A DNA stretch of 64,000 nt from Streptomyces soli (GTDB taxonomy: Bacteria; Actinomycetota; Actinomycetes; Streptomycetales; Streptomycetaceae): contig NZ_RJVR01000323.1 of NCBI RefSeq assembly GCF_003999195.1, positions 62,001 through 126,000 of the forward strand, in the 5' to 3' direction. Below, in pieces: positions 8,251-17,190 of the stretch. How positions within the stretch are numbered: position 1 is the stretch's first letter; each line of letters begins with the position of its first letter. Below the pieces are notes generated by a model. That model saw only the letters and a list, made by a program, of their open reading frames with translations, ran no database searches and was not told the origin of the DNA. Position numbers and translations under genes: made by a program.

Positions 8251-9309
8251 TCAGGCGGGGGCGCGGGTGCGGGTCCAGGTCAGGAGGCGGTCGGCGGGCC
8301 AGGTGTTGATGACGCGCGCCGGAGGGACACCGCATTCCTCGGCCCGCGCGCAGCCGTAGATCTGCCAGTCGAGTTGCCCCGGCGCATGCGCGTCGCTGTC
8401 GATGGAGAAGAGGACACCCGCGTCGAGGGCCTGGCGGAGCAGCCGCTGGGGCGGGTCGAGCCGCTCGGGCCGGCTGTTGATCTCGACGGCGGTGCCGTAG
8501 GCCTGGCAGCCGGCGAAGACCATGTCGGCGTCGAACTCCGACTCGGCCCGGAGCTTGCCCTCGTTACGACGGCCGTCGCCACCGGCGACCAGGCGCCCCG
8601 TGCAGTGCCCGAGCACATCAACATGCGGGCTGGCGACGGCGGCGACCATGCGCCGCGTCATCTCCGCCCGCCCCATCCGCAGCTTGCTGTGCACCGAGGC
8701 GACCACGACGTCCACGCGCTCCAGCAACTCGACGCTCTGGTCGAGGGAGCCGTCCGTCAGGATGTCGCACTCGATGCCGGTGAGCAGCCGGAAGGGCGCG
8801 AGCCGGGCGTTGAGTTCCGCGACCACGTCGAGCTGCTCCCGCAGGCGTTCCGCCGAGAGCCCCCGGGCGACGGTGAGGCGGGGGGAGTGGTCGGTGAGGG
8901 AGGCCCATTCGTGGCCAAGGTCAATGGCGGTACGGGCCATGGCCTCGATGGGGCTGCCGCCGTCGGACCAGTCGGAGTGCAGATGGCAGTCCCCCCGCAG
9001 CGCGGCCCGAAGAGCGTCGCCGCCCTCCACAGGCGGCCAGGAGGACTCCGCCTCGGCCTCCAGTTTGGCCAGATACCCCGGCACCCGGCCCGCCAGAGCC
9101 TCCCGTACGACCCCCGCGGTCTTCGGCCCGACCCCCTTGACCGACTCCAGCGTCCCGGCCTCGGCCCGCTCCTTCAGCTCATGCTCCGGCAGCGCGGCAA
9201 TCGCGGCCGCCGCCGTCCGGAAGGCCCTGACCCGGTACGTCGGCGCCTGGCCGCGCTCCAGCAGGAACGCGATCCGGTCAAGGGCCTCGACGGGCCCGAG
9301 GGGCTCCAT
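8251..9309 (-). CDS. PHP-domain protein with N-terminal helix-hairpin-helix (PolX-like, no polymerase core)
   Basis: A 352-residue protein. The first 85 residues resemble the HhH region of family X DNA polymerases (SVKGVGPKTAGVVREAL). The PHP metal-dependent phosphoesterase domain starts at about residue 108 with GDCHLHSDWSDGG and continues with TDHSPRL, GIECDI, SVHSK, HCTGR, EINSRPERLD and SDAHAPGQLD, so metal-ligating His/Asp/Glu residues appear complete. It resembles the exonuclease/phosphatase half of bacterial PolX without the nucleotidyltransferase palm. Its place next to the NHEJ genes suggests end-processing, which is inference. The ribosome binding site is weak. Confidence 0.83.
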   Translation of the reverse strand: MEPLGPVEALDRIAFLLERGQAPTYRVRAFRTAAAAIAALPEHELKERAEAGTLESVKGVGPKTAGVVREALAGRVPGYLAKLEAEAESSWPPVEGGDALRAALRGDCHLHSDWSDGGSPIEAMARTAIDLGHEWASLTDHSPRLTVARGLSAERLREQLDVVAELNARLAPFRLLTGIECDILTDGSLDQSVELLERVDVVVASVHSKLRMGRAEMTRRMVAAVASPHVDVLGHCTGRLVAGGDGRRNEGKLRAESEFDADMVFAGCQAYGTAVEINSRPERLDPPQRLLRQALDAGVLFSIDSDAHAPGQLDWQIYGCARAEECGVPPARVINTWPADRLLTWTRTRAPA

Positions 9310-9374
9310 AGGTCCAGGGTGCGCGCTGGTTGCGCTGACCGCGAACCGTCGCGCGCGCCCGACCGGCGGCGCAC

Positions 9375-9860
9375 ATGCTGGAGTTCATGACAGAGCTAGC
9401 AGATCGAGCGGATCGGGCAGCGACCCTCTACGAGGCCGTCGGCGGCACCGAAGGCCTTCGCCGGCTGAGCAACACCTTCTACGAAGCCGTCCTGGCCGAC
9501 CTACTCCTCGCCCCCGTCTTCGCCGACTTCACCCCCACCCACGTCGAGCACGTCACGGTCTGGCTCGCCGAGATCTTCGCCGGTCCGGCGGACTTCACCG
9601 CCGACCTCGGCGGCCATCAGGCGCTGCTCCGGGCCCACCTCGGGCTGTCGATCACCGAGGAGCAGCGGCTGCGCTGGATGGAGCTGATGGCGGCCGCGGT
9701 GGACAAGGAGCTTCCGGACGACGAGTTGCTGCGCCGCCGCGTCCTGGAGTACTTCGACTGGGGCACCCGGATCGCCCGTGACGTCTCCGCCGCCTCCGTG
9801 GGCGAAGACCTCGGCGACCCGGGGCCCACCCCACGCTGGGGCTGGGACGGCCTGGCCTGA
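9375..9860 (+). CDS. glbO: Group II truncated haemoglobin
   Basis: A 161-residue 2-on-2 globin of the HbO class. The B helix shows RRLSNTFYEAVLAD, the F-helix histidine is in GGHQALLRAH, and the group-specific tryptophan is in LRWMELM. It probably binds oxygen or NO and serves detoxification or redox balance. The carboxyl tail (GPTPRWGWDGLA) is usual for Streptomyces homologues. An ATG at 9387 (MTELADR) is an alternative start; neither has a well-spaced Shine-Dalgarno site, so the message may be leaderless. It diverges from the PHP gene. Confidence 0.85.
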   Translation: MLEFMTELADRADRAATLYEAVGGTEGLRRLSNTFYEAVLADLLLAPVFADFTPTHVEHVTVWLAEIFAGPADFTADLGGHQALLRAHLGLSITEEQRLRWMELMAAAVDKELPDDELLRRRVLEYFDWGTRIARDVSAASVGEDLGDPGPTPRWGWDGLA

Positions 9861-9878
9861 CTGTGACCCGCCCGGGGC

Positions 9879-10694
9879 TCAGGTCTTCTTGCGGAAGCGG
9901 GCCACCGCCAGCGGCGCCGTGATGAGAGTGATGCCCGCCGCCCAGGCGAGGGTCATCCACACGGAGTGGGCGACGGGTCCGCCGTTGATGAGGTTGCGGC
10001 TGGCGTCGGCGAGGTTGGAGAGGGGGTTGACCTCGGTGAAGGACTGGAGCCAGCCCGGCATCGTGGTCGGCTTGGTGAAGATCGAACTGCCGAACTGCAG
10101 CGGCATGACGACGATCATGGCGAGTCCCTGGACCGACTGGGGGGTCTTGGCGACAAGGCCCAGCAGGATGAAGATCCACATCAACGAGGCACCGAAAACG
10201 GTGGACAGGGCGACCGCCGCGAGCAGTCCGAAGACGCCCGTGGTGGCGTGCAGCCCGAGGATGAAGCCCATGGTCAGGAGGATGATCGTGGCGATGAGCG
10301 CGCGGCCGACCTCCACGACCATCTTGGCGATCAGCACCGACGACCGGGCTATCGGCATGGTCCGGAAGCGGTCCATGACGCCGGTCTTGAAGTCGGAGTT
10401 GATGCCGGTGCCGACCGCCATCGCGATGTTCATGCCCATCATCGCCATCAGGCCGGGGACCGTATAGTTGACGTACGCGCTCTGGCTGCCTTCGAGGGCG
10501 CCCCCGAAGACGTACACGAACAGCAACGTGAAGACGATCGGCATCAGTAGGGCGTCGAACATCGACTCCGGGTCCTGCTTGATCTGCATGACATTGCGGC
10601 GCACCAGCGCGCCGATGTGCCGGAGGTTCGCCCGCAGGCTGATGCGTCCCTCGGCGGGAGCGGGGGCGGGGCGGGTCAGTACGGTCGCGCTCAT
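9879..10694 (-). CDS. ABC-2 type permease, DrrB family
   Basis: A 271-residue integral membrane subunit with six hydrophobic segments, including FDALLMPIVFTLLFVYVFGG and MWIFILLGLVA. The sequence pattern is that of daunorubicin-resistance DrrB transporters. It should pair with the ATPase encoded just upstream to export a hydrophobic compound or lipid. The ATG at 10694 overlaps the ATPase stop in ATGA, and AAGGAG lies eight bases before it, so the two are translationally coupled. Confidence 0.88.
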   Translation of the reverse strand: MSATVLTRPAPAPAEGRISLRANLRHIGALVRRNVMQIKQDPESMFDALLMPIVFTLLFVYVFGGALEGSQSAYVNYTVPGLMAMMGMNIAMAVGTGINSDFKTGVMDRFRTMPIARSSVLIAKMVVEVGRALIATIILLTMGFILGLHATTGVFGLLAAVALSTVFGASLMWIFILLGLVAKTPQSVQGLAMIVVMPLQFGSSIFTKPTTMPGWLQSFTEVNPLSNLADASRNLINGGPVAHSVWMTLAWAAGITLITAPLAVARFRKKT

Positions 10695-11698
10695 GCCACG
10701 AGCTCCTTGTCTTCGTCGCGTACGTCGTCCTGTGCATCCGGGTCGCGTACGTCTTCGGGTGAGGCCTTCTGGCCGGTGATGGCGAGGAACACCTCGTCCA
10801 AGCTGGGCAGATGGGTGCCGATGCCGGCGATGGCGAAGCCGCGTGCGCCCAGGAGGCCGACGGCCTCGGTCAGTTGCTCGTCGCTGGTGATCGGAACGTT
10901 CAGCACGCCGGCGGCGTGGTCCGGCGTCGACCCGGCGAGCACCGCCGCCATCGCGGGGAGTGTGCCGGGGTCCACCGGGCGGATCTGCAGGGTGCGGCCG
11001 CCGACCTTGGCCTTGAGCTCGTCGACGCGGCCGGCGGCGATCACGCGGCCGCGGTCGAAGACCGTCAGCTCGTGCGCGAGCTGCTCGGCCTCCTCCATGT
11101 ACTGGGTGGTGAGCAGCACGGTCGCCCCCTCGGCGACCATCCGCTGGACCTCCTTCCACACCTCGTTGCGGGTGCGCGGGTCCAGCCCGGTCGTCGGCTC
11201 GTCCAGATACAGCACCGCGGGGTGCCCGATCATGCTGGCGGCCAGGTCGAGGCGGCGCCGCATGCCGCCCGAGTAGCCCTTGGCGGGCCGCTTGGCGGCC
11301 TCGGTGAGGGAGAAGCGCTCCAGCAGATCGCCGGCGCGGGCCCGGGCTTCCTTGCGGGACAGATCGAGCAGCCGCCCGATCATGTAGAGGTTCTCCCACC
11401 CCGACAGGGCCTCGTCCACTGACGCGTACTGCCCGGTCAGCCCGATCACCCGGCGCAGCTCGCGCGGCTGGCGCAGTACGTCGTACCCCGCCACCCGCGC
11501 CGTCCCGGCGTCCGGCTGGATCAGCGTCGACAGCACCCGCACCAGGGTGGTCTTCCCCGCCCCGTTGGGCCCCAGGACCCCGAGTACGGTGCCTTGCCGT
11601 ACGTCGAGGTCCACCCCGTCCAGCGCCTTGGTGGCGCCGTAGTGCTTTACCAGGCCGCGCACTTCAACGGCGTTCTCGTACGTCCTCCGCGTTGTCAT
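10691..11698 (-). CDS. ABC transporter ATP-binding protein, DrrA family
   Basis: A 335-residue ATPase with Walker A GPNGAGKTT near residue 43, the signature YSGGMRRRLD near 143, Walker B VLYLDEPTTGLD, and the carboxyl extension typical of daunorubicin-resistance ATPases (THLPSLDEVFLAITG). It energises the permease encoded immediately downstream. No regulator is adjacent in the same unit, and the ECF sigma/anti-sigma operon upstream is separated by about 50 bases, so read-through from it is possible. The substrate is unknown. Confidence 0.92.
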   Translation of the reverse strand: MTTRRTYENAVEVRGLVKHYGATKALDGVDLDVRQGTVLGVLGPNGAGKTTLVRVLSTLIQPDAGTARVAGYDVLRQPRELRRVIGLTGQYASVDEALSGWENLYMIGRLLDLSRKEARARAGDLLERFSLTEAAKRPAKGYSGGMRRRLDLAASMIGHPAVLYLDEPTTGLDPRTRNEVWKEVQRMVAEGATVLLTTQYMEEAEQLAHELTVFDRGRVIAAGRVDELKAKVGGRTLQIRPVDPGTLPAMAAVLAGSTPDHAAGVLNVPITSDEQLTEAVGLLGARGFAIAGIGTHLPSLDEVFLAITGQKASPEDVRDPDAQDDVRDEDKELVA

Positions 11699-11752
11699 GC
11701 GGCAACGATCGCGTGCCCCGCCGACACGGCGCCGACATACCGCCGACAGAAA

Positions 11753-12469
11753 TCAGGTGTTCACCGACACCAATCGTTCGCCCTTCGTCGTGACGACGTC
11801 CAGCCGGGTGATGTCGCTGGGCGACAGCCCGGCACCGCCTTCGATCGTCAGCGGCGTGGGCTGGGAGGCGGTGCCGTAGCCGGCGGCCGGGACGGACCAG
11901 GTGGAGACGGTCTGCTGGGAGCCGTCCTTGGCGATGGCGACCAGGCGACAGGTGAGGGGACCGGAGACGCCGGCGAGGGTGAGGTCGACCTGCGTGCCCC
12001 ACTTCTTGTCGGTGAGGCCGACGGTGGCCTTCACACCGGTGGAGGCGTCCTTGGCGGTGTGGGTCTCGCCGGCGATGGGGGTGGTGGAACCGGAGTTGCC
12101 GGAACTCGCCGCCAGATAGGCCGCGGACGGGCCACCGACGACCAGCACGGCCGCCGCCACCAGCGCGAGCCAGCGGCGGCGGCGTTGCACGCCGCGCTCC
12201 GTGCTGACCCGGTCGACCAGCTTGCGCAGCAGTGCGTCGCCGCTGGGCGGCACCGGTGATCCGGCGCCGGCCGGGCCGAGCTCGGCCAGGATGGGGACGA
12301 GCCCGCTCAGCTCGTCGAGCTGCTCCCCGCAGTCGGGGCAGACCGCGAGGTGGTGTTCGAAGCGTGCCATCTCGACGTCGTCGAGCACGCCGAGGACGTA
12401 CGCCCCGACGTCGACATGAGGGTCACGGGGATCATGGGGCGCCCCGGGCCCGGAACCGTAGACCGTCAC
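11753..12469 (-). CDS. Zinc-binding anti-sigma factor (membrane anchored)
   Basis: A 238-residue protein. The amino-terminal domain carries the ZAS motif H40-x3-C44-x2-C47 (HLAVCPDC), and one transmembrane helix lies near residues 98-118 (WLALVAAAVLVVGG). An extracytoplasmic domain of about 120 residues contains GVKATVGLTDKKWGTQVDLTLAGV, as in anti-sigma proteins that sense outside signals. It should hold the sigma factor encoded just upstream. The GTG start overlaps the sigma stop in GTGA, ensuring coupled expression. Confidence 0.88.
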   Translation of the reverse strand: MTVYGSGPGAPHDPRDPHVDVGAYVLGVLDDVEMARFEHHLAVCPDCGEQLDELSGLVPILAELGPAGAGSPVPPSGDALLRKLVDRVSTERGVQRRRRWLALVAAAVLVVGGPSAAYLAASSGNSGSTTPIAGETHTAKDASTGVKATVGLTDKKWGTQVDLTLAGVSGPLTCRLVAIAKDGSQQTVSTWSVPAAGYGTASQPTPLTIEGGAGLSPSDITRLDVVTTKGERLVSVNT

Positions 12470-13059
12470 GAGGTGGTCACACCCCTCTCCTCCAGTGCGA
12501 TTTTCAGTGAGCGAAGTGCGTAGAACACCCGCGAGCGGACAGTGCCCGGCGGGACGCCGAGCTCGGCGGCCGCCTCATTGACTGTACGACCCTTGAAATA
12601 GGTCTCGATCAGTACCTGGCGGTGAGCCTCGCTGAGGTCGTCCAGGGCGTCGGATATGGTCATCAGCCGCAAGGAACGGTCGAGTTCGTCCTCGGCGGGC
12701 AGTTGGTCGAGGGCTGCGGGGGAGGCCTCCGGAGGTCTGGCCTGACGGCTGCGGTGACCGTCGATGACGATCCGCCGTGCGACCGTTACCAACCAGGGCC
12801 GCAGAGACCGGGCAGCGGGGTCGAGCCGAGACGCGCTTTTCCAGGCCCGGAGCAACGTCTCCTGAACGACGTCCTCGGCCAGATAGCGGTCGCCGCCGAC
12901 CAGCCGCATGACATAAGCGAAGAGCGCGCCCGCATGGGCTTTGTACAGCTCCCGCATCAAATCTTCTTCCGGGGCTCTCCCGGCGCGGTGATCGGCCACG
13001 GCCCGATCCTGCCCTACCTGAGGCCGTCGGTCGAGTCCCATCAAAGCTTCCCCGATCAT
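12466..13059 (-). CDS. ECF (sigma-70 family) RNA polymerase sigma factor
   Basis: A 197-residue group IV sigma factor. Region 2 includes AEDVVQETLLRAWK and region 4 includes LSEAHRQVLIETYFKGRTVNEAAAELGVPPGTVRSRVFYALRSLK. The ATG at 13059 shares its A with the stop of the upstream lipoprotein gene (TGATG), which supports this start. A second ATG at 13041 has a better GGGGAAG site and would give 191 residues. It is followed by its cognate anti-sigma factor. The three-gene order lipoprotein, sigma, anti-sigma suggests the lipoprotein takes part in signalling or is the protected function, which is inference. Confidence 0.9.
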   Translation of the reverse strand: MIGEALMGLDRRPQVGQDRAVADHRAGRAPEEDLMRELYKAHAGALFAYVMRLVGGDRYLAEDVVQETLLRAWKSASRLDPAARSLRPWLVTVARRIVIDGHRSRQARPPEASPAALDQLPAEDELDRSLRLMTISDALDDLSEAHRQVLIETYFKGRTVNEAAAELGVPPGTVRSRVFYALRSLKIALEERGVTTS

Positions 13060-13619
13060 CAGTATCCTGACGGGTTGGTCGAGGTGCTGGGGCTGCTGCC
13101 TGCGGTCTCTCCAGCTTTCTGACCATCGGGGGTTGACACGTACCAGACCTGGCCGACGTCCTGTCCGTTGGTGTCGCCGGGTTGCTTGTCGCCCGTGTAC
13201 CGATACAGCGGCCAGCCATTGAGGGTGAGCTGCATGGTGCCGTCGGGGCGCTTGATGCTGCCGACGAGGTTCTGGTCCACGCCCATCACTTGCGTGTCGG
13301 AGACGGCCGCGGCGGCCGGCCACATGGTCGCGCACTGATCGACGCAGTTGGTGGTGGGTGGATTGTTCTTGTCGTTGTCGAAGCGGTAGAGCGTCCAGCC
13401 GCTGCCGTCGGTGACGATGTTGCCGCCGAGTGCGGCACTCTGCGCGCTCTTCAGGCCGGCGCTGGACTGCGGCTGGGACGGCGCGGGAGGCTGTGCGGGC
13501 ACCGAGTTCGACGGAGCCGTACTCGTCGTGGCGGACGAGCCGCAGGCAGTGGCGACGATCAGCATCGCCGCGGCGAACCCGCCCGCGACGGCGGATCGGC
13601 GCATGCTTGAAGTATTCAT
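13059..13619 (-). CDS. Lipoprotein with COG4315-type secreted repeats
   Basis: A 186-residue lipoprotein. The signal peptide ends in a lipobox (LIVATAC, Cys near residue 27), followed by a Ser/Pro/Gln-rich linker. Two related units follow: one with GWTLYRFDNDK and NCVDQCATMWP, the other with GWPLYRYTGDKQPGDTNGQ and VWYVSTPDG. This is the secreted repeat family typified by Streptomyces SCO0930-like lipoproteins, with no firmly known activity; the conserved Cys pair suggests a redox or metal role. The ATG has a GGGG-type site about eight bases upstream. It is first in the operon with the sigma and anti-sigma genes. Confidence 0.83.
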   Translation of the reverse strand: MNTSSMRRSAVAGGFAAAMLIVATACGSSATTSTAPSNSVPAQPPAPSQPQSSAGLKSAQSAALGGNIVTDGSGWTLYRFDNDKNNPPTTNCVDQCATMWPAAAAVSDTQVMGVDQNLVGSIKRPDGTMQLTLNGWPLYRYTGDKQPGDTNGQDVGQVWYVSTPDGQKAGETAGSSPSTSTNPSGY

Positions 13620-13770
13620 GTCACGGCCCCAGGCTGCTGCTTTGCTCGGCTTTCCGCTGTGAGCGGCGGACACCTGTAGATACGCGGCCGGGCCGGGCGC
13701 GGCTCAACGTGGCCGGAAAAAAGTTGCGTGCCCGGCAATCCGCGGACCGCCGGGCACCGAACACCACCTG

Positions 13771-14640
13771 TCAGTGGAAGCTGTGCTCCTCCGCCGGGTA
13801 CGCCCCGCCGATCACGTCCTCCGCGAAGGCCTGGGCGGCTCCGCCCAGCACCTCGCGCAGCTGGGCGTACTGCTTGACGAAGCGCGGCAGGCGGCCGCCG
13901 GTCATGCCCGCCATGTCCGTCCACACCAGCACCTGCGCGTCGCAGTTCGCGCCCGCGCCAATGCCGACGGTCGGGATGTGCAGAGAGGTGGTGACCTCGG
14001 CGGCCAGCTCGGCCGGGACCAGCTCCAAAACGACGGAGAAGGCGCCGGCGTCCTGCACGGCCTTGGCGTCGCGCAGCAGCTGGTGGGCCGCCTCGTCGCC
14101 GCGGCCCTGGACCGGGTAGCCGCCGAAGGCGTTGACGGACTGAGGGGTGAGGCCGATGTGCGCCATGACTGGGATGCCGGCCTGGACGAGCAGCTCGATC
14201 TGGTGGGCGGAGCGCTCGCCGCCCTCCAGCTTGACCGCGCCGCACCCGGCGTCCTTGACCAGCCGGGTGGCGCTGCGCAGTGCCTGCGTGGGGCTCTCCT
14301 GGTAGGAGCCGAAGGGCAGGTCGCCGATGACCATGGCGCGGCTGGTGCCTCGCACGACGGCCGCCGACAGCATCGTCATCTCGTCCATGGTGACCGGGAC
14401 GGTGCTTTCGTAGCCGAGGTGACAGTTGCCCATCGAGTCCCCGACCAGGAGTACGGGGATGCCGGCCTCGTCGAAGACGGAGGCGGTCATGGCGTCGTAG
14501 GCGGTGAGCATGGGCCATTTCTCGCCGCGCTCCTTGGCGGCGGCGATGTCCCGCACGGTGATGCGGCGGGTGCCCTTTCCTCCGTACAGCGCCTTGCTGC
14601 TGTCGGAGGGCTTTTGGGCAGCCGAAACGGGATGCGTCAT
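13771..14640 (-). CDS. panB: 3-methyl-2-oxobutanoate hydroxymethyltransferase
   Basis: A 289-residue enzyme that transfers a hydroxymethyl group from methylene-tetrahydrofolate to 2-oxoisovalerate, making ketopantoate for pantothenate and coenzyme A. Family motifs are LLVGDSMGNCHLGYESTVPVTMDEM near residues 65-90, GAVKLEGG, MAHIGLTPQSVNAFGGYPVQG and IPTVGIGAGANCDAQVLVW. The ATG is preceded by AAGGAG at eight bases. It stands alone and diverges from the MFS/TetR operon. Confidence 0.96.
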   Translation of the reverse strand: MTHPVSAAQKPSDSSKALYGGKGTRRITVRDIAAAKERGEKWPMLTAYDAMTASVFDEAGIPVLLVGDSMGNCHLGYESTVPVTMDEMTMLSAAVVRGTSRAMVIGDLPFGSYQESPTQALRSATRLVKDAGCGAVKLEGGERSAHQIELLVQAGIPVMAHIGLTPQSVNAFGGYPVQGRGDEAAHQLLRDAKAVQDAGAFSVVLELVPAELAAEVTTSLHIPTVGIGAGANCDAQVLVWTDMAGMTGGRLPRFVKQYAQLREVLGGAAQAFAEDVIGGAYPAEEHSFH

Positions 14641-14770
14641 TGCAACGGCTCCTTCGTCATCTCGAGGCGCCCTGACGGCGTCCCCGGACCACATCCATGC
14701 TGACACGCGCGGCCCCGACCGCAAAGGGGACGGTCACGTGATCCACAAGACGTACCGAGTTTGCCGAGCT

Positions 14771-14801
14771 TTTACGATACGAGACGGTGCCGTATCGTAA
14801 A
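14771..14801. promoter_or_regulatory. Perfect 10-bp inverted repeat operator (TetR candidate)
   Basis: TTTACGATAC at 14771-14780 and GTATCGTAAA at 14792-14801 are perfect inverted repeats separated by 11 bases, AT-rich against the surrounding GC-rich DNA. The site lies 19 bases before the MFS start, and the mRNA may be leaderless. Since the transporter gene overlaps a TetR regulator, this is the probable binding site of that repressor. Confidence 0.8.
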
Positions 14802-14820
14802 TCGGTCTAGCCTGGAACAC

Positions 14821-16422
14821 ATGTCGTCCCCTGCAACCTCACCGGCCCGAAGCGTTTCCGAGGCGGTCCACAACCGCCGCTGGGCCATCCTCACGGTGCT
14901 GCTCTTCAGCCTGCTGGTGGTGGTTCTCGACAACTCGATCCTGAATGTGGCGATGAAGACCATCGCCCAGCCCGCCCCGACCGGCCTGGGTGCCACCCAG
15001 AGCCAGCTGGAGTGGGCGATCAACTCCTACACGCTGGTCTTCGCGGGTCTGCTGTTCACCGCAGGGCTGCTCGGTGACCGGCTCGGCCGCAAGAAGACCC
15101 TGCTCCTCGGCATGTTCGTGTTCGGCGCGGGCTCCGCGCTCTCCGCGATGTCCGACTCCTCGGGGCAGCTCATCCTCTTCCGCGCCCTGATGGGCTTCGG
15201 CGGCGCCTTCATCATGCCCGCCACGCTCGCGATCATCATGAACGTCTTCGAGCGTGAGGAGCAGCCCCGGGCGATCGGCATCTGGGCCGGCGTCGTCGGC
15301 CTCGCCATCGCGATAGGCCCGATCACCGGCGGCCTGCTGCTCCAGCACTTCTGGTGGGGCTCGGTCTTCCTGGTCAACGTCCCCATCGTGATCGCCGGGA
15401 TCATCGCCATGATCCTCATCGTCCCCGACTCCCGGGACCCACGGCCCGGCCGCCTCGACCCGGTCGGCGTCCTGCTCTCCATCGTCGGCCTGGTCCTGCT
15501 GGTCTTCGGTATCATCAAGGGCGGCCAGCTCGGTGACTTCACCAACCCCGAGGCCTGGGGCGCCATACTCGGCGGACTCGCCGTTCTCGCGGCCTTCGTG
15601 CTGTACGAGAAGCGCAGCGACCACCCCGCGCTGGACGTCACGTACTTCCGCAACCGGCAGTTCTCCGCCTCCGTGGCCGCCATAGGCCTGGTCTTCTTCG
15701 CCCTCATGGGCGTGACCTTCTTCGTGGTCTTCTACACCCAGAGCGTGCGCGGCTACAGCGCCCTCCAGTCCGGCCTGCTGCTGCTTCCGCTCGCCGTCGC
15801 GCAGATGATCTTCGCGCCACGTGCCCGGCTGGCGGTCGACCGCTTCGGCCCGCGCGCGGTGTGTGCGGCGGGCATGCTCGTGACGGCCGTCGCCTTTTTC
15901 GGCTTCCTGCTGCTGGACGCGAACAGTCCGATCTGGATCCTCGAGGTGCTGTTCGCCCTGATGGGTGTCGCGATGGCGCACGTCATGCCGCCCGCCACCG
16001 TGATGATCATGTCCTCGCTGCCGCGGGAGAAGGCCGGTTCCGGATCGGCCGTCAACAACACCTTCCGGCAGGTCGGAGGGGCCATCGGGGTCGCGGTGCT
16101 CGGCTCGGTGATGTCGACCGCCTACCGCAACGGCATCGACAGCCACCTCAGCGTTCTGCCCGCCTCCGCCCGGCACGCCGCCGGTGAGTCCATCGAGGCC
16201 ACCCTCGCCGTCGCCGGGAAGCTCGGACCGGCTGGGCGGTCCCTGGTCGGGCCGGCCAACGACGCCTTCATCCACGCCATGCACATCACGGCCGTCTGCT
16301 CGGCCGTGGTGGCCCTGATCGGCGCGATCGTCGTCCTGGTCTTCCTGCCCCGCAAGGACGCCGCCCCGAGCGCTTCCGGCGGTGGTGAGCGCGAGGGCGA
16401 GCGGGTGGAGGCCGGCCGATGA
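14821..16422 (+). CDS. MFS drug exporter, DHA2 (EmrB/QacA) family
   Basis: A 533-residue transporter with about 14 hydrophobic segments. The first helix carries [19 protein letters not shown], the D1-type motif of 14-TM drug:H+ antiporters, and [15 protein letters not shown] is the loop 2-3 motif A. It probably exports a toxic small molecule across the plasma membrane. The ATG at 14821 is favoured over an earlier in-frame codon at 14761, which would run the coding frame through the operator. Its stop overlaps the start of the TetR gene (ATGA). Confidence 0.9.
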   Translation: MSSPATSPARSVSEAVHNRRWAILTVLLFSLLVVVLDNSILNVAMKTIAQPAPTGLGATQSQLEWAINSYTLVFAGLLFTAGLLGDRLGRKKTLLLGMFVFGAGSALSAMSDSSGQLILFRALMGFGGAFIMPATLAIIMNVFEREEQPRAIGIWAGVVGLAIAIGPITGGLLLQHFWWGSVFLVNVPIVIAGIIAMILIVPDSRDPRPGRLDPVGVLLSIVGLVLLVFGIIKGGQLGDFTNPEAWGAILGGLAVLAAFVLYEKRSDHPALDVTYFRNRQFSASVAAIGLVFFALMGVTFFVVFYTQSVRGYSALQSGLLLLPLAVAQMIFAPRARLAVDRFGPRAVCAAGMLVTAVAFFGFLLLDANSPIWILEVLFALMGVAMAHVMPPATVMIMSSLPREKAGSGSAVNNTFRQVGGAIGVAVLGSVMSTAYRNGIDSHLSVLPASARHAAGESIEATLAVAGKLGPAGRSLVGPANDAFIHAMHITAVCSAVVALIGAIVVLVFLPRKDAAPSASGGGEREGERVEAGR

Positions 16423-17057
16423 CCGCGCCAGGAGGTGTGGACGGCGGCGCCGAACCGGTCGAGGCCGCAATCGTGCAGCGTCGCGGGCGACCGCGCAGCG
16501 TCGCCGTGGACACGGCGGTCGTCGAGACCGTACTGCACCTCCTGGAGGAGGGCGCCACCATCGACGACCTCTCCATAGAGCGGATCGCACGCTGCGCGGG
16601 CGTCGGCAAGGCGACCCTCTACCGTCGGTGGTCGGGCAAGGACCAGCTGATGCTCGACGTTCTGCGCTCCATCGACGAAGAACCGCCGGCCCTGGAGGGC
16701 GTGTCGGTCCGCGACGACCTGGTCGTTCTCGTCGACACCATCAGGCGGCGCGGCCTCGCCAAGCGCACCTCCGCCGTCCTGCGCCAGATCATGGCTGCCC
16801 TGCAGAGCCGGCCCGAGCTGTGGGACCACTACCACCGTACCGTCATCGAAGCCCGCCGCCAGCAGGTGTACGAAGTGCTGAGCCGGGGCGTCCGCACCGG
16901 CGAACTGCGCGACGACATCGACCTGGAGATCCTCGGGGACCTCTTCTCCGGGCCGATGCTGGCCCGTTCGATGATGCGGCCCGGGACCACGCTGGAAGAG
17001 GGGCTGTCGGAACGTATGGTCGACGCGGTACTCGAAGGTGTACGCAAATCGGTCTGA
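16419..17057 (+). CDS. TetR family transcriptional regulator
   Basis: A 212-residue repressor with an amino-terminal helix-turn-helix around residues 35-80 ([28 protein letters not shown]) and a ligand-binding carboxyl domain ending in [25 protein letters not shown]. Its ATG overlaps the exporter stop by four bases. It most likely represses the exporter operon through the palindrome at 14771-14801 and is released by the exported compound or a relative of it. Confidence 0.92.
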   Translation: MTAPGGVDGGAEPVEAAIVQRRGRPRSVAVDTAVVETVLHLLEEGATIDDLSIERIARCAGVGKATLYRRWSGKDQLMLDVLRSIDEEPPALEGVSVRDDLVVLVDTIRRRGLAKRTSAVLRQIMAALQSRPELWDHYHRTVIEARRQQVYEVLSRGVRTGELRDDIDLEILGDLFSGPMLARSMMRPGTTLEEGLSERMVDAVLEGVRKSV

Positions 17058-17133
17058 ATGTAGTCGTTGTGTCACAGATGCGCGGTGTGGCGAGTCCCAC
17101 GGGAACCCGCCGCGCCGCGCGCCCCGTCCTCCA

Positions 17134-17159
17134 AGTGTCGATCCCCTATGGTCGACACT
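17134..17159. promoter_or_regulatory. Inverted repeat overlapping a putative -10 upstream of the EEP gene
   Basis: AGTGTCGA (17134-17141) and TCGACACT (17152-17159) form a perfect 8-bp inverted repeat with a 10-base spacer that contains TATGGT, a possible -10 box. It lies 31 bases before the EEP-family gene and about 75 bases after the TetR gene. A repressor bound here would block initiation. The protein that binds is unknown. Confidence 0.45.
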
Positions 17160-17190
17160 GCACTTGGCAAGACAGTGAGGACTCCCCCCC

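Noticed and set aside
2163-14640. SARP regulator plus DrrAB transporter as a sign of an antibiotic biosynthetic cluster
   Set aside because: No polyketide, peptide synthetase, terpene or RiPP biosynthetic genes lie anywhere in the window.
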